From: a virus | DNA length: 36,286 nucleotides | Virus record (IMG/VR): IMGVR_UViG_3300042555_000104 | Coordinates: 1-36,286 of that record | Strand: one strand, 5' to 3' | Part shown: piece after piece, positions 1-7,551 of the stretch | How positions within the stretch are numbered: the first letter of the stretch is position 1 | How the letters are laid out: the number at the start of each line of letters is the position of its first letter | Position numbers and translations under genes: made by a program | The notes under the pieces: model-generated | The model's input: only the letters and a program-made list of their open reading frames with translations | Told to the model about the DNA's origin: nothing | The model's database searches: none

Positions 1-43
1 CCCAATGTCCGAAGACTGGGTCGTTTCGGCCATCACGTTTGTA
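1..43. repeat. Terminal overlap, left copy (circular join)
   Basis: These 43 bases recur at 36244-36286. The copies differ at two positions: 20 is G here and A at 36263, and 43 is A here and G at 36286. The reading frame of the scaffolding gene continues across the two copies, so the window is the linear form of a circular or circularly permuted assembly. The position-20 difference changes Thr to Ile in the scaffold; the position-43 difference is silent (Ile ATT/ATC). Confidence 0.93.
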
Positions 44-495
44 ATCGGTAGCTTGGGGTTGTAGGCGACTTGTTCAAAGTCATCATACTTGTCCCGCGCT
101 GCTTCTTCACGCTCTTGATAGCTTTCGAGAACGGCTGATTGCTGCTTGGCTGCTTCACGTTTGGCCAATAGTTCTTCAGCTTTCTGATACGCCATTGCTT
201 CCGCATAGGCTTCAGGGCTTTCAAACTGGTCAACGGACGCAGTTGGTGCAGCTTTCACGATTTGCGTTTCCGCAGACCGATTTGCTTGCTCTCTTTCCCA
301 CTTACGTTGCTCTCTTGCAAGGCGTTTGCCGATCATCGCATCAATTTCAGCCTGGGAGTACTTCTTTTCCTCTGTGGCCTGATCAACTTGGTTCTCAGCG
401 ACTTCCGGCGTACTTTCAGCAACTTCAGGTGTGGCCGTCACATCCGTGGTTGGCGCGGAGTCTACTTCCGCTAGGGCTTGGACTTCTTCAGTCAT
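1..495 (-). CDS. Scaffolding protein, N-terminal 165 residues (continues at 36243-35947)
   Basis: The ATG is at 495-493, and the frame is open to the window edge. It resumes at the right end after the 43-base overlap, giving a 263-residue protein. The N-terminus is acidic and low in complexity (repeated TPEVAE-like blocks). A charged helical stretch around residues 45-70 contains YSQAEIDAMIGKRLAREQRK, which resembles the 'EVDAIIGKRLARERRKWE' helix common in phage scaffolding proteins. A long Lys/Glu/Ala-rich coiled coil follows. The position directly before the coat gene fits internal scaffolding for procapsid assembly. The family is inferred from composition, this helix and synteny. The start is preceded by AGGA about 10 bases upstream. 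Confidence 0.8.
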   Translation of the reverse strand, partial: MTEEVQALAEVDSAPTTDVTATPEVAESTPEVAENQVDQATEEKKYSQAEIDAMIGKRLAREQRKWEREQANRSAETQIVKAAPTASVDQFESPEAYAEAMAYQKAEELLAKREAAKQQSAVLESYQEREEAARDKYDDFEQVAYNPKLPITNVMAETTQSSDIG

Positions 496-572
496 GTTTT
501 CTGAATCCTAAGATTCCTCGGTGAACCTCGCCGATACGGTTGTTTTCAGCATTATGCTGGAATTCTTTTCAG

Positions 573-821
573 TTAGCAATCAACAGCATCTGTGTAGCCT
601 TCAAGAGATTTTAAATTCTCGTAGGCTTGCTGGATAAAGTTTGCGCCGTTCATGCTAGGCGTGAACGAAAATGATTCGTGGCGCAATGCGTTGTGGTCTG
701 CTGACGTTTGAAACGCCACAACATAAGCTACTCTATTTTTTGTGCCTTCCACATTGGTAACACGCAAATAACCATCGGTGACTGTTAAGCCAGAAATCTC
801 AAATGTTTTTTTCAATGCCAT
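573..821 (-). CDS. Small conserved-looking structural-region protein, 82 aa
   Basis: The product is a compact 82-residue protein of unknown function. It starts MALKKTFEISG and reads as alternating beta strands (FEISGLTV, YLRVTNVEG, RVAYVVAFQ) followed by a C-terminal helix (FIQQAYENLKSL). A good ribosome site (GGAG) lies about 10 bases upstream of the ATG. It sits between the tailspike and the scaffold in the late minus-strand unit, so a virion or assembly role is likely but not shown. No signal peptide or membrane segment is seen. I do not recognise a named domain. Confidence 0.7.
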   Translation of the reverse strand: MALKKTFEISGLTVTDGYLRVTNVEGTKNRVAYVVAFQTSADHNALRHESFSFTPSMNGANFIQQAYENLKSLEGYTDAVDC

Positions 822-838
822 GATGTTTTCTCCAAAAA

Positions 839-2692
839 TTAAAGTGTGATAGAAGTGCCGGAATCATTTGTATAAAAAATCACATTTGTTCCATTGTATT
901 GAAATGTATAGCGCAAGTCTGAATTTCCTGTTCCATCACTCAAACTGTTATCCAACGCTGTTCCACCCCAAGTTCGATCAAGAAAATAAAATCCAACATT
1001 TTTACTAAATGCGTTGTAAATTGCAAAACCTTTTATATCAGCAGTTTTGATGTATTGGATATAGTTTAATTTGTTACCTGTCATTCCCCAAGGCACATCA
1101 ACAGTTCCCGCACCGCCACCACCATTTTGTGTGGAGAAAAGATATTTCGCACCCCAAACCATATTGTTGTCAAAACGCATTTCTCGGAATGATGTTAATG
1201 ATTCGCCCGAGCCTGATTGTTCTGTTACCAAAACCGCTTCTGTGTTCATCGTTGTGCTAGTTGTAAATGCAGTCGATGTAAAAGGTTTTGCAAAAAACGA
1301 ATTGCCAGTAACAACAATGTTTTTCGTTTGGCTGGAAATTACATAAATTCCATATTTGTAATTTGAAAACGAATTTCCTGAAATGGTCAAACCTTGGATT
1401 TGTCCATTTGGATAATTTGTGCCATCAAAAAAATCACTGTAAACCCGAACCCCAATGTTCGAAAACGCTGCGGTTGTTGCATCTTCAAACAACACGGTAT
1501 TACCCGTAATTGCAATGTTTGACATTGGGTAGTATTTGGTCATGTAACTTGAACGGGCAGTAATGTAAGCCGCCAATCCATCACTGTTTACATCAATTGC
1601 ACCACCAGCAGAAGCGGCGCCTAAAATTGCAATGCTGTTGCCTGAAACGGTCACATTGAACGATGGATCATTGACTGAAATGCCTTGACCATAACCAGCA
1701 ATTGTGTTGCCTGTGACTGTGGCATTTCGTGAACGAATTTTTATTACATCGGTGTTTCGAGTAAGAGTAGTTGCATCCGAATAAAAAGTATTGTTTGAAA
1801 TTACAACATCAACGGCAGCTGGGTAAACAGCGTGTTCGGTGCTGTTGTAACAGTTGTTGTTAGAAAACGTCCAATCACGTCCTGTTCTTTGAACAGCGCC
1901 CAATGTCCAACCTGAAACTGTAGGTGTGTAAGTATCATTTTGATTTGATAGAGGGCCATCGTATGTCGTTTCACCGCTTAAACAATCATCACACCAACTG
2001 AAATAATTGTCTAAAATTCGACAGTTATCAACACCTTGCGCGTTAATGGCGTGGACTAATGCACGGCCAGCCACGGCATGAGGCGTTACATAAAATTCAC
2101 AGGCTTGAATCAAACTGATATAATTTTTGGTGGTGTTGTAATACACATTATTGGTGTAATCGTACTCAGCAGGGGATTGATACCAAAGTGCGCCAGAATC
2201 AAGTTCAAAAAACTTACAGTTTTGAACGTATGTGTGGCTTGTGTTTTTAAGCACAATTGCATAACGATTGTCATTTAACGAGCTTCCATCTACACCATGA
2301 TTTGTGTTATTTCCATTAAAGAAAATACCTTCAACATTGATATTTGAAACAGGCGTTGAGTTGCTGTCTGGTGCGCCCAAAAACAATAATGGATAAGCCA
2401 AAGCATAAGTGCTAATGTCAGGATTAAAGCGTTGGAAATAAGTGTCTTGTCCAACCAAATTGACATTGCTAAAAGGCACTTTGATGCCCCAATGATCATT
2501 GGTTCCAATGTTTCTAGCAATCATGTATGTGCCAGAAGGAAAGAAAACTGTTCCACCAGAAACGCCAGCGGCATTAATAGCCGCCTGAATTGCTACTGTG
2601 TCGTTTGTTACACCGTCACCAGTTGCACCATAGTCTTTCACATTGAAAGGTGCGCCTTGGATCATTGAATAAGAAACTTTAGTGAGTGCCAT
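839..2692 (-). CDS. Tailspike with pectate-lyase-type right-handed beta-helix
   Basis: The 617-residue protein opens with a short head-binding segment. Near residues 16-42 comes the classic entry motif of phage beta-helix tailspikes, [17 protein letters not shown] then AIQAAINAA, typical of the Pectate_lyase_3 family. The rest is a long run of short turns with repeated N-x-F / I-x-G-N-x-F patterns ([35 protein letters not shown]), which are rungs of a parallel beta-helix. Tailspikes of this kind bind and often cleave surface polysaccharide. I cannot assign catalytic residues by eye. The C-terminus looks like a compact beta cap. It lies downstream of a fibre gene and a head-binding-like gene, so the host-recognition genes are clustered. 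Confidence 0.88.
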   Translation of the reverse strand: MALTKVSYSMIQGAPFNVKDYGATGDGVTNDTVAIQAAINAAGVSGGTVFFPSGTYMIARNIGTNDHWGIKVPFSNVNLVGQDTYFQRFNPDISTYALAYPLLFLGAPDSNSTPVSNINVEGIFFNGNNTNHGVDGSSLNDNRYAIVLKNTSHTYVQNCKFFELDSGALWYQSPAEYDYTNNVYYNTTKNYISLIQACEFYVTPHAVAGRALVHAINAQGVDNCRILDNYFSWCDDCLSGETTYDGPLSNQNDTYTPTVSGWTLGAVQRTGRDWTFSNNNCYNSTEHAVYPAAVDVVISNNTFYSDATTLTRNTDVIKIRSRNATVTGNTIAGYGQGISVNDPSFNVTVSGNSIAILGAASAGGAIDVNSDGLAAYITARSSYMTKYYPMSNIAITGNTVLFEDATTAAFSNIGVRVYSDFFDGTNYPNGQIQGLTISGNSFSNYKYGIYVISSQTKNIVVTGNSFFAKPFTSTAFTTSTTMNTEAVLVTEQSGSGESLTSFREMRFDNNMVWGAKYLFSTQNGGGGAGTVDVPWGMTGNKLNYIQYIKTADIKGFAIYNAFSKNVGFYFLDRTWGGTALDNSLSDGTGNSDLRYTFQYNGTNVIFYTNDSGTSITL

Positions 2693-2726
2693 GTTGATCT
2701 TTCAATCTTTTAATTTGTTACTTTGG

Positions 2727-3659
2727 TCAATATCCAAAAGCCAAAACGTACACACTATATGTTCCTGATGCCATTGCCAATTGCAAAGCACTACCACTTC
2801 TAGTGTAAGTTCTTGCGGCAGGCGCTCCAACGGCTGTAAATGAAGAAACAACAGACGGGCTTACGCTTGTTGAACAAAACACCAAATCGCAAAACCTGTT
2901 TGCCCCAGATTCCCCATTTACAACAACAAGCCGACCAAGAGCGCCAGCATCATCAAGAATTGTTGTTGCGCCAGTTACGCTAATCGCAGTTACTCGGTTT
3001 TCAATTTTAGTTCCAACTTGACTACCAGTAAATCTTTGGTTGCCTGCAACCTCTAACTTTTGACCTGGAGTGTTTGTGCCAATTCCAACATTGTTTGTTG
3101 TTGGATCAATCAAAAATGCAGGGGTTGAAAATGTGCTTCCACCTGTTGCCGTAGAGGGCGTAATAGAAAATGAGCCAGATACTGCTCTATTTGATGCAAT
3201 ACGCCAATTGATTTGATTGTTAGAAGTTACAAACTGAATGTCGCCTTCCCAGTTTGCAGAAGGTGAGCCGCCAAGAGTCAAAATAGTTGAGTTTGATGCA
3301 CGATTGATTCGTGCGTTACCGCCTTCAACATGAAGGGTAACAGATGGTGAAGCAGTACCTAGTCCAAAACGATTGTTAGTATTGTCCCAAAAAATTGACG
3401 CATTGTTTTGAGAATAAACACCCGATGCGCCAGCAAATACAACGGATCCAGATGTAAATGCTGTAGTTGTTCCTGTACCACCACTGGTCACAGGCAAAGC
3501 TGTTGTCAAAGCCAATGATGCCGCGCTTACTGCTCTACCAGCGGTCAAATTAGCAACAGATACTTGTTCTGTTATTCCACCTTGAACAACTGGTAAAACT
3601 TCCGTACCCGCCAGCGGGGTGCTGGCTGCTGGTAGTGCGGATATTTTTGTGTTAGCCAT
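2727..3659 (-). CDS. Tail fibre / receptor-binding-like structural protein, 310 aa
   Basis: The start chosen is ATG 3659-3657 (MANTKISALPAAS), preceded by AAGGA six bases upstream; an in-frame TTG two codons earlier has no better site. The N-terminus, with ISALPAASTPLAGTEVLPVV, is a motif common to phage tail-fibre proteins. Gly/Thr/Ser-rich repeats follow, including GLGTASPSVTLHVEGG and VGIGTNTPGQKLEVAGN, typical of trimeric fibre shafts (compare 'GIGTxSPxxxLxV' repeats). The C-terminal 80 residues are beta-rich and probably form a knob. The gene lies between the tailspike and a head-binding-like protein. Its assembly partner is unknown. Confidence 0.78.
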   Translation of the reverse strand: MANTKISALPAASTPLAGTEVLPVVQGGITEQVSVANLTAGRAVSAASLALTTALPVTSGGTGTTTAFTSGSVVFAGASGVYSQNNASIFWDNTNNRFGLGTASPSVTLHVEGGNARINRASNSTILTLGGSPSANWEGDIQFVTSNNQINWRIASNRAVSGSFSITPSTATGGSTFSTPAFLIDPTTNNVGIGTNTPGQKLEVAGNQRFTGSQVGTKIENRVTAISVTGATTILDDAGALGRLVVVNGESGANRFCDLVFCSTSVSPSVVSSFTAVGAPAARTYTRSGSALQLAMASGTYSVYVLAFGY

Positions 3660-3671
3660 AACCAATCCTTA

Positions 3672-4151
3672 TCAGTTGTACAAAATCTCAATGAGAGAAG
3701 TAAAAGGGGGTGCTTCGCTAAATGTCAACGTGTTGTTGGCAGTAGAGTATGTGTTTTTATTTTGATACACACCATTGATGTACACATTTACAACATTTCC
3801 TGCGACAGCGTAGTCAACAGTAGTCCCGTTTCCAGTGTAGTTTTGAACCGCAAAAGCGCCAATACCAGAGATATTGTCGTAGGTTGCAATCAATACATCA
3901 TTTGAATCTTTTAAAACAAATTTATAAACTGCTGCTGTAATCCAAATTTCACCGCCATCAGGCACTCGGCCTGCTGCGTCTAAAACAATCGGGTTTGTAC
4001 GAGCGACAGTCCCCGCGCTAGTTGTATAGCTGGTTAAAGGGGTTGTAGTCCCCGCCGCATAGGTAAACAGCTTACCGCCAGTCAGAACCGCGCCAGTGTT
4101 GGTAAAGAACTGGGCCGCAACGCCGCCCACAGGGGAGAGAAAGACGGCCAT
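3672..4151 (-). CDS. Tail protein with tailspike-type head-binding domain, 159 aa
   Basis: The sequence carries the signature of N-terminal attachment domains of phage tail proteins: GGKLFTYAAGTTTPLTSYT near residues 26-44, then NPIVLDAAGRVP, IWI and YKFVLKDS..I..YDNI (about 53-93). In other phages this domain joins a spike or fibre to the tail. Here it stands alone with a 60-residue beta-rich C-terminus (VYINGVYQNKNTY), so it may be a separate adaptor for the fibre or tailspike encoded just downstream. AAGGA precedes the ATG by six bases. The family is fairly certain; the adaptor role is inferred from gene order. Confidence 0.78.
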   Translation of the reverse strand: MAVFLSPVGGVAAQFFTNTGAVLTGGKLFTYAAGTTTPLTSYTTSAGTVARTNPIVLDAAGRVPDGGEIWITAAVYKFVLKDSNDVLIATYDNISGIGAFAVQNYTGNGTTVDYAVAGNVVNVYINGVYQNKNTYSTANNTLTFSEAPPFTSLIEILYN

Positions 4152-4160
4152 TTCGAGTCC

Positions 4161-4427
4161 TTATTCGTAGACGACAGTGTATTCGATGGTGTTGGCAATG
4201 TCGATGTATAGACCGTTGCTGAACCAGATGCCAGCAGGGAAACTCAAGTACTGACCGCCTGCTGCGGGGGTCACAGTCGCCGCAATCTTGGGATCGCTGG
4301 TGCTGGCTGTTGCGCTGTCGTACAGGGCAAAAGTACCGCTTGACGTGCTAGAGACAAACACGCCGTATAGCTTGCCGCCGCCGACTTTGATTTGCGCGTC
4401 AGCCGCGCCTTGATATTTGTTAGCCAT
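4161..4427 (-). CDS. Small beta-rich putative virion protein, 88 aa
   Basis: The 88-residue product starts MANKYQGAADAQ and is nearly all predicted beta strand (GKLYGVFVSS, GTFALYDSA, QYLSFPAGIWFSNGLYIDI, IEYTVVYE). Such small all-beta proteins next to spike genes are often minor virion or fibre-associated proteins. I recognise the general type but no named family. It is separated from the neighbouring late genes by about 10 bases on each side, each gap carrying a ribosome site. Confidence 0.68.
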   Translation of the reverse strand: MANKYQGAADAQIKVGGGKLYGVFVSSTSSGTFALYDSATASTSDPKIAATVTPAAGGQYLSFPAGIWFSNGLYIDIANTIEYTVVYE

Positions 4428-4436
4428 GATATGTCC

Positions 4437-4799
4437 TTACGCCAAGAATTTCAATTTGTACAAAGTGCGAAGATAAATCTCAACGATATTATCTATCAAT
4501 TGCTGAAGCGATGAGTCAGATTTATCACACACATCGTATCTTGCGGCCTCAATTTCAGCAAGTGAGTCTTGCAAAAATTCAATCACATTGGCCGTTTTCT
4601 TGGCCGAATGCAAGGTGATAGGGCCAATCAGACCGTACCGGCCTTGGTAGGCTTCAGCAAAGTCGTCAGCCGCGCCGATGATGCGGTCATAAAAGATGTT
4701 GAGCGCCACATGCTTGCTGTAGCTGCGGGTGTTTAGGTGAACACTGTGCGTTACGTCACGGGCTAGGAATAAGATTCCGATAAAGTCTGCGGCTTTCAT
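4437..4799 (-). CDS. Dps/ferritin-like four-helix protein, 120 aa
   Basis: The protein is all-helical and follows portal with a 4-base ATGA overlap. Near the N-terminus, H18, H30, D45 and E49 occur with spacings 12, 15 and 4. These are the same spacings as the ferroxidase ligands of Dps proteins (for example H51, H63, D78, E82 in E. coli Dps). Y37 and the DFAEAY segment add to the likeness. The length is shorter than a normal Dps (about 160-170). Similar short proteins of unknown function occur beside phage portal genes. What is seen is the ligand spacing and helical character; iron binding or DNA protection is inference. Alternatives are a structural helper or a host-interaction protein. Confidence 0.65.
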   Translation of the reverse strand: MKAADFIGILFLARDVTHSVHLNTRSYSKHVALNIFYDRIIGAADDFAEAYQGRYGLIGPITLHSAKKTANVIEFLQDSLAEIEAARYDVCDKSDSSLQQLIDNIVEIYLRTLYKLKFLA

Positions 4800-6997
4800 T
4801 GTGGCATTCCCATTTGTTGTTGTGGGGGAGGCATCATCTGTTGTTCTGGTGGCATCTCCATAGGCATGGGTTCCTCGCGCATCTCAGGCATCTGGTTCAT
4901 CATGCTCTGCGACTCCATGGCCGCAGCGACAACACCCATGGCAATGTCTTGAATCTGTTCTTCAGTCATACCGGCCTGCACAGCGGCAATTCGCTTGGTT
5001 TCGGCATCGTATGCCTTGATCTGAGCCTCAAAGTCCTTGCGCTCCAAGTCTTGCATCTCAATTGATTTGCCGACATTTTGGATCATCTGGTACATCTGCT
5101 CCATCTCAGCGCCCATGGCCTGAATCTGTTGCTGCGCCGCCTGCAATGCTGGATCGTCCTCGCCGTCCGACAAGAACTTGGGATCAATGGTCTTGGCAAA
5201 ACGCTTGGACATTTCCTGCGCGCCAGGCCAGTCCATGTTCTTGACAAACAAGTCGCCAGCCACAGACCACAGTTGGGGATTACCCTGTAACAACTGAGCC
5301 ATGGCTTCCAGTGCCTCTTGGCGCTTGGTTGCGTAGCCTGGGCCAGTGGTGGCCACCACATCGTACTTGCCAACGCCTGGGTTGTAGATCTTTTCGATCA
5401 CAATACCCTGCTCGTTGACAATCTTGTTGACGGGTTGCGGCTGGTCAGGGTTGATCTTGACCATCTTAGTCTCGCCGTCTTCACCAATGATGCGAGCAAT
5501 ACGCTGTGTATCGTAAATCTTGGGGATCAAGTCCACCAACTGACGGGCCACATGGCGCACGGCACGGGTTAGGTTGTCACCATAGTGGAAAGTGCCTACA
5601 TCACCCTCGCGCTGACGAGCCAGAATGGCTTTGCCAGAGCGTTCGTTGCTTCCCATGCCCAAAGAGGCGTTGTATTGGCCGGTTGTGGACTTAATGTCCT
5701 CAGATGCGCCTGCCTTGGCCTGCAATAGCCCGCTAGAAGCCATTGGCGGCTGTGCCCGCTGGGGTAGTGGCAGAACTGCACCTTGGCCGTCTGTAACGTC
5801 AGGATTTACTTCCAAATAGGGCCAGTTGTTTGTGTTGGCTGTCTTCCACTTGTCCTCGTAACCCTCGAACTGGCCACCATAGCCAATGAACGGAGCCTTA
5901 GGAGCCAGCGCCAGCATCTCAGCTTCTTGGCTGACCCAGTAGTTGTACATGCGCTGGGCATCTTTGGCGTTTCGCACTAAGCCAGAGATGTAAATACGGC
6001 CATCAACCTCGAACTCGTTGCCAATCACACGGATCACAGGAATCCATTTGCCAGCCCACTCTTTTTGTTCAAGGATTTCGTAGCCGTTGATCTTGCAATA
6101 CATCACTCGTGGGCGCTCAGATATGCGGCTTTTGATTGGCTTGCCAAACATGTCCTTGAGCATCTTATCTTCAGGCGTGCCTTCAAAGGCCGACTGGTTG
6201 CCAGGGTACAAATTCAGCTTGGTTTTGTCGTAGTCAATGTAGTAGTAACTGGCAATACGCACTGTGTCTTCATTGAGCCAGTTGCTAATCGACTGATCGC
6301 CTACACCAAGGGACTGCAATGTAGAGATAGGCGCAGCATCGGGGTACTGGCGCTCATATTCTGCTTTTGTAAGGTCTTCGGTGATAAAGCAATACTTGGC
6401 ATCTGCACCAGTGGGGTCTTGGATCAGCGGATCCATGTAGACCGAGAAGGAATTGCGAATACGGCCAATTTTGATGTCCTGATCGAATGTGTTCTCGTCA
6501 CAGTACTCGGTCATCAGGGTGATGTAGCCTTCGCCGTAAGACACCTGATTCTCGCAGGCTGTGTCGTATGCCACGTCAGCGTCAGAGATGTACTCAATGT
6601 GGCGAATCATGCCGTTAAAAATCTCGGCCACTTCCACGTCAGCGTTGTCATCGACTGGAATGACCTTGGCGCCTGGGCGGTTCTGACGCATATCATTCGT
6701 TACTTGACGAACGTGCTGCGGCAGTTTGTTGATTGTAAGCGTTGGGCGTGCGTTGATCGTTTGACCCTGCACCGCACCGCGAGTGGCCAACACGTCAGCA
6801 GGCCACTGCCAATGGTTGTCAGGTGATCCGGCATAAAAGCGCAGATCGTCTATCTCATCTTCACGGCTCTCGGCCAGTGCAGAGACTGCCATGTCCAGCC
6901 GCGCACGGGCGACTGTCAGAATGTCTGAGTCAGACTTTGGTGGTTTGCCGCCAGCGGCTACATTAGCCGCCGCGACCATTCCGGTTGGATCAGCCAT
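4796..6997 (-). CDS. Portal protein, P22 gp1-like, 733 aa
   Basis: The length matches P22 portal (725 aa) closely. Features typical of the family are the N-terminal helical part with FYAGSPDNHW and LTINKLPQHVRQVTNDMRQN (about 53-110), the stretch with YGEGYITLMTEY, the segment FSVYMDPLIQDPTGADAKYC and the long C-terminal helical barrel/tail. The dodecamer would form the DNA channel at one capsid vertex and dock the tail adaptors. The last 40 residues are exceptionally rich in Met, Gln and Pro. The ATG overlaps the stop of the preceding small gene (TAATG). The next gene in the unit is the Dps-like protein rather than the scaffold, unlike P22. Confidence 0.93.
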   Translation of the reverse strand: MADPTGMVAAANVAAGGKPPKSDSDILTVARARLDMAVSALAESREDEIDDLRFYAGSPDNHWQWPADVLATRGAVQGQTINARPTLTINKLPQHVRQVTNDMRQNRPGAKVIPVDDNADVEVAEIFNGMIRHIEYISDADVAYDTACENQVSYGEGYITLMTEYCDENTFDQDIKIGRIRNSFSVYMDPLIQDPTGADAKYCFITEDLTKAEYERQYPDAAPISTLQSLGVGDQSISNWLNEDTVRIASYYYIDYDKTKLNLYPGNQSAFEGTPEDKMLKDMFGKPIKSRISERPRVMYCKINGYEILEQKEWAGKWIPVIRVIGNEFEVDGRIYISGLVRNAKDAQRMYNYWVSQEAEMLALAPKAPFIGYGGQFEGYEDKWKTANTNNWPYLEVNPDVTDGQGAVLPLPQRAQPPMASSGLLQAKAGASEDIKSTTGQYNASLGMGSNERSGKAILARQREGDVGTFHYGDNLTRAVRHVARQLVDLIPKIYDTQRIARIIGEDGETKMVKINPDQPQPVNKIVNEQGIVIEKIYNPGVGKYDVVATTGPGYATKRQEALEAMAQLLQGNPQLWSVAGDLFVKNMDWPGAQEMSKRFAKTIDPKFLSDGEDDPALQAAQQQIQAMGAEMEQMYQMIQNVGKSIEMQDLERKDFEAQIKAYDAETKRIAAVQAGMTEEQIQDIAMGVVAAAMESQSMMNQMPEMREEPMPMEMPPEQQMMPPPQQQMGMPQ

Positions 6998-7137
6998 TAT
7001 TTTTTCTTCTTTTCTGCAACACTTCTTTTGACCGAGTACGCGATGGCAACGGCCTGCTTGACGGGCTTGCCAGCTTTGACTTCAGCTTTGACGTTCTTGC
7101 GAAAGGCTTCGGGTGATTTTGATTTAACCAGTGGCAT
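6997..7137 (-). CDS. Tiny basic protein, 46 aa
   Basis: The reading frame starts [17 protein letters not shown], carries 13 Lys and 2 Arg in 46 residues and ends AEKKKK. The pattern PEAFRKN[19 protein letters not shown] resembles a tiny basic protein seen in many phages. Its stop overlaps the portal ATG (TAATG), indicating coupled translation. It probably binds DNA or another acidic surface; the function is unknown. The good coding pattern and tight packing between neighbours argue that it is real. Confidence 0.72.
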   Translation of the reverse strand: MPLVKSKSPEAFRKNVKAEVKAGKPVKQAVAIAYSVKRSVAEKKKK

Positions 7138-7139
7138 GA

Positions 7140-7292
7140 TTATTTCTTCTTTGCTGTTTTGGCAGATTCTTTAAACGCTTTGGCAGTTGGCGCGCCCTTG
7201 TCGCCTGGCTGGCGCATCTTCTCTTTGCTGCCAGCGGCTATGCGCTCACGTTTTGCATGGATATTGGCATATAAGCCGGGTTTGGTAGCCAT
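7140..7292 (-). CDS. Tiny basic protein, 50 aa
   Basis: The start chosen is the ATG at 7292-7290 ([18 protein letters not shown]), one base after the stop of the upstream gene. An earlier in-frame start would overlap that gene more deeply. The motif [13 protein letters not shown][19 protein letters not shown] is one I associate with small phage proteins of unknown role. It is strongly basic, with a Lys-rich C-terminus. It is the second of three consecutive basic mini-genes between large terminase and portal. Confidence 0.75.
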   Translation of the reverse strand: MATKPGLYANIHAKRERIAAGSKEKMRQPGDKGAPTAKAFKESAKTAKKK

Positions 7293-7293
7293 A

Positions 7294-7551
7294 TCAACAC
7301 TTCCATCGTTTAAGAGCTGCTTTAGCGCGTTCGCCATCCTTGGCGTTGGCCGCTACTGCGCCCATTCTTGCACAAAATGAATCCTTGCGCCCCTGATCTG
7401 CCTTGGTCTTGGGGTTAGGCGCTGGCGCCTTCAAGTTAGAACCCGTTGCGGCATTGTACTTAGCGCGGCCCTTCTCGGTCAAGCCAGCACCTTTGCTGAC
7501 CGGCAACTTTTCACCGCGACCAACGCTTAGAGACACACTCTTTTTAGCCAT
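7294..7551 (-). CDS. Small basic protein, 85 aa
   Basis: The start chosen is ATG 7551-7549 (MAKKSVSLSVGRGEKLP), which overlaps the stop of large terminase in a TAATG arrangement. The product is basic, with SKGAGLTEKGRAKYNAATGSN followed by PNPKTKADQGRKDSFCARM (one Cys) and a C-terminal helix ending KRWKC. Small proteins with the 'GLTEKGRAKYNAATGSNLK' pattern recur in phage packaging regions. A role in packaging or in DNA binding is possible but unproven. Confidence 0.75.
   Translation of the reverse strand: MAKKSVSLSVGRGEKLPVSKGAGLTEKGRAKYNAATGSNLKAPAPNPKTKADQGRKDSFCARMGAVAANAKDGERAKAALKRWKC

Noticed and set aside
6065-6826. A 253-codon open frame on the plus strand opposite portal
   Set aside because: It lies wholly within the portal gene, has no promoter or ribosome site, and its composition is that of a shadow frame.
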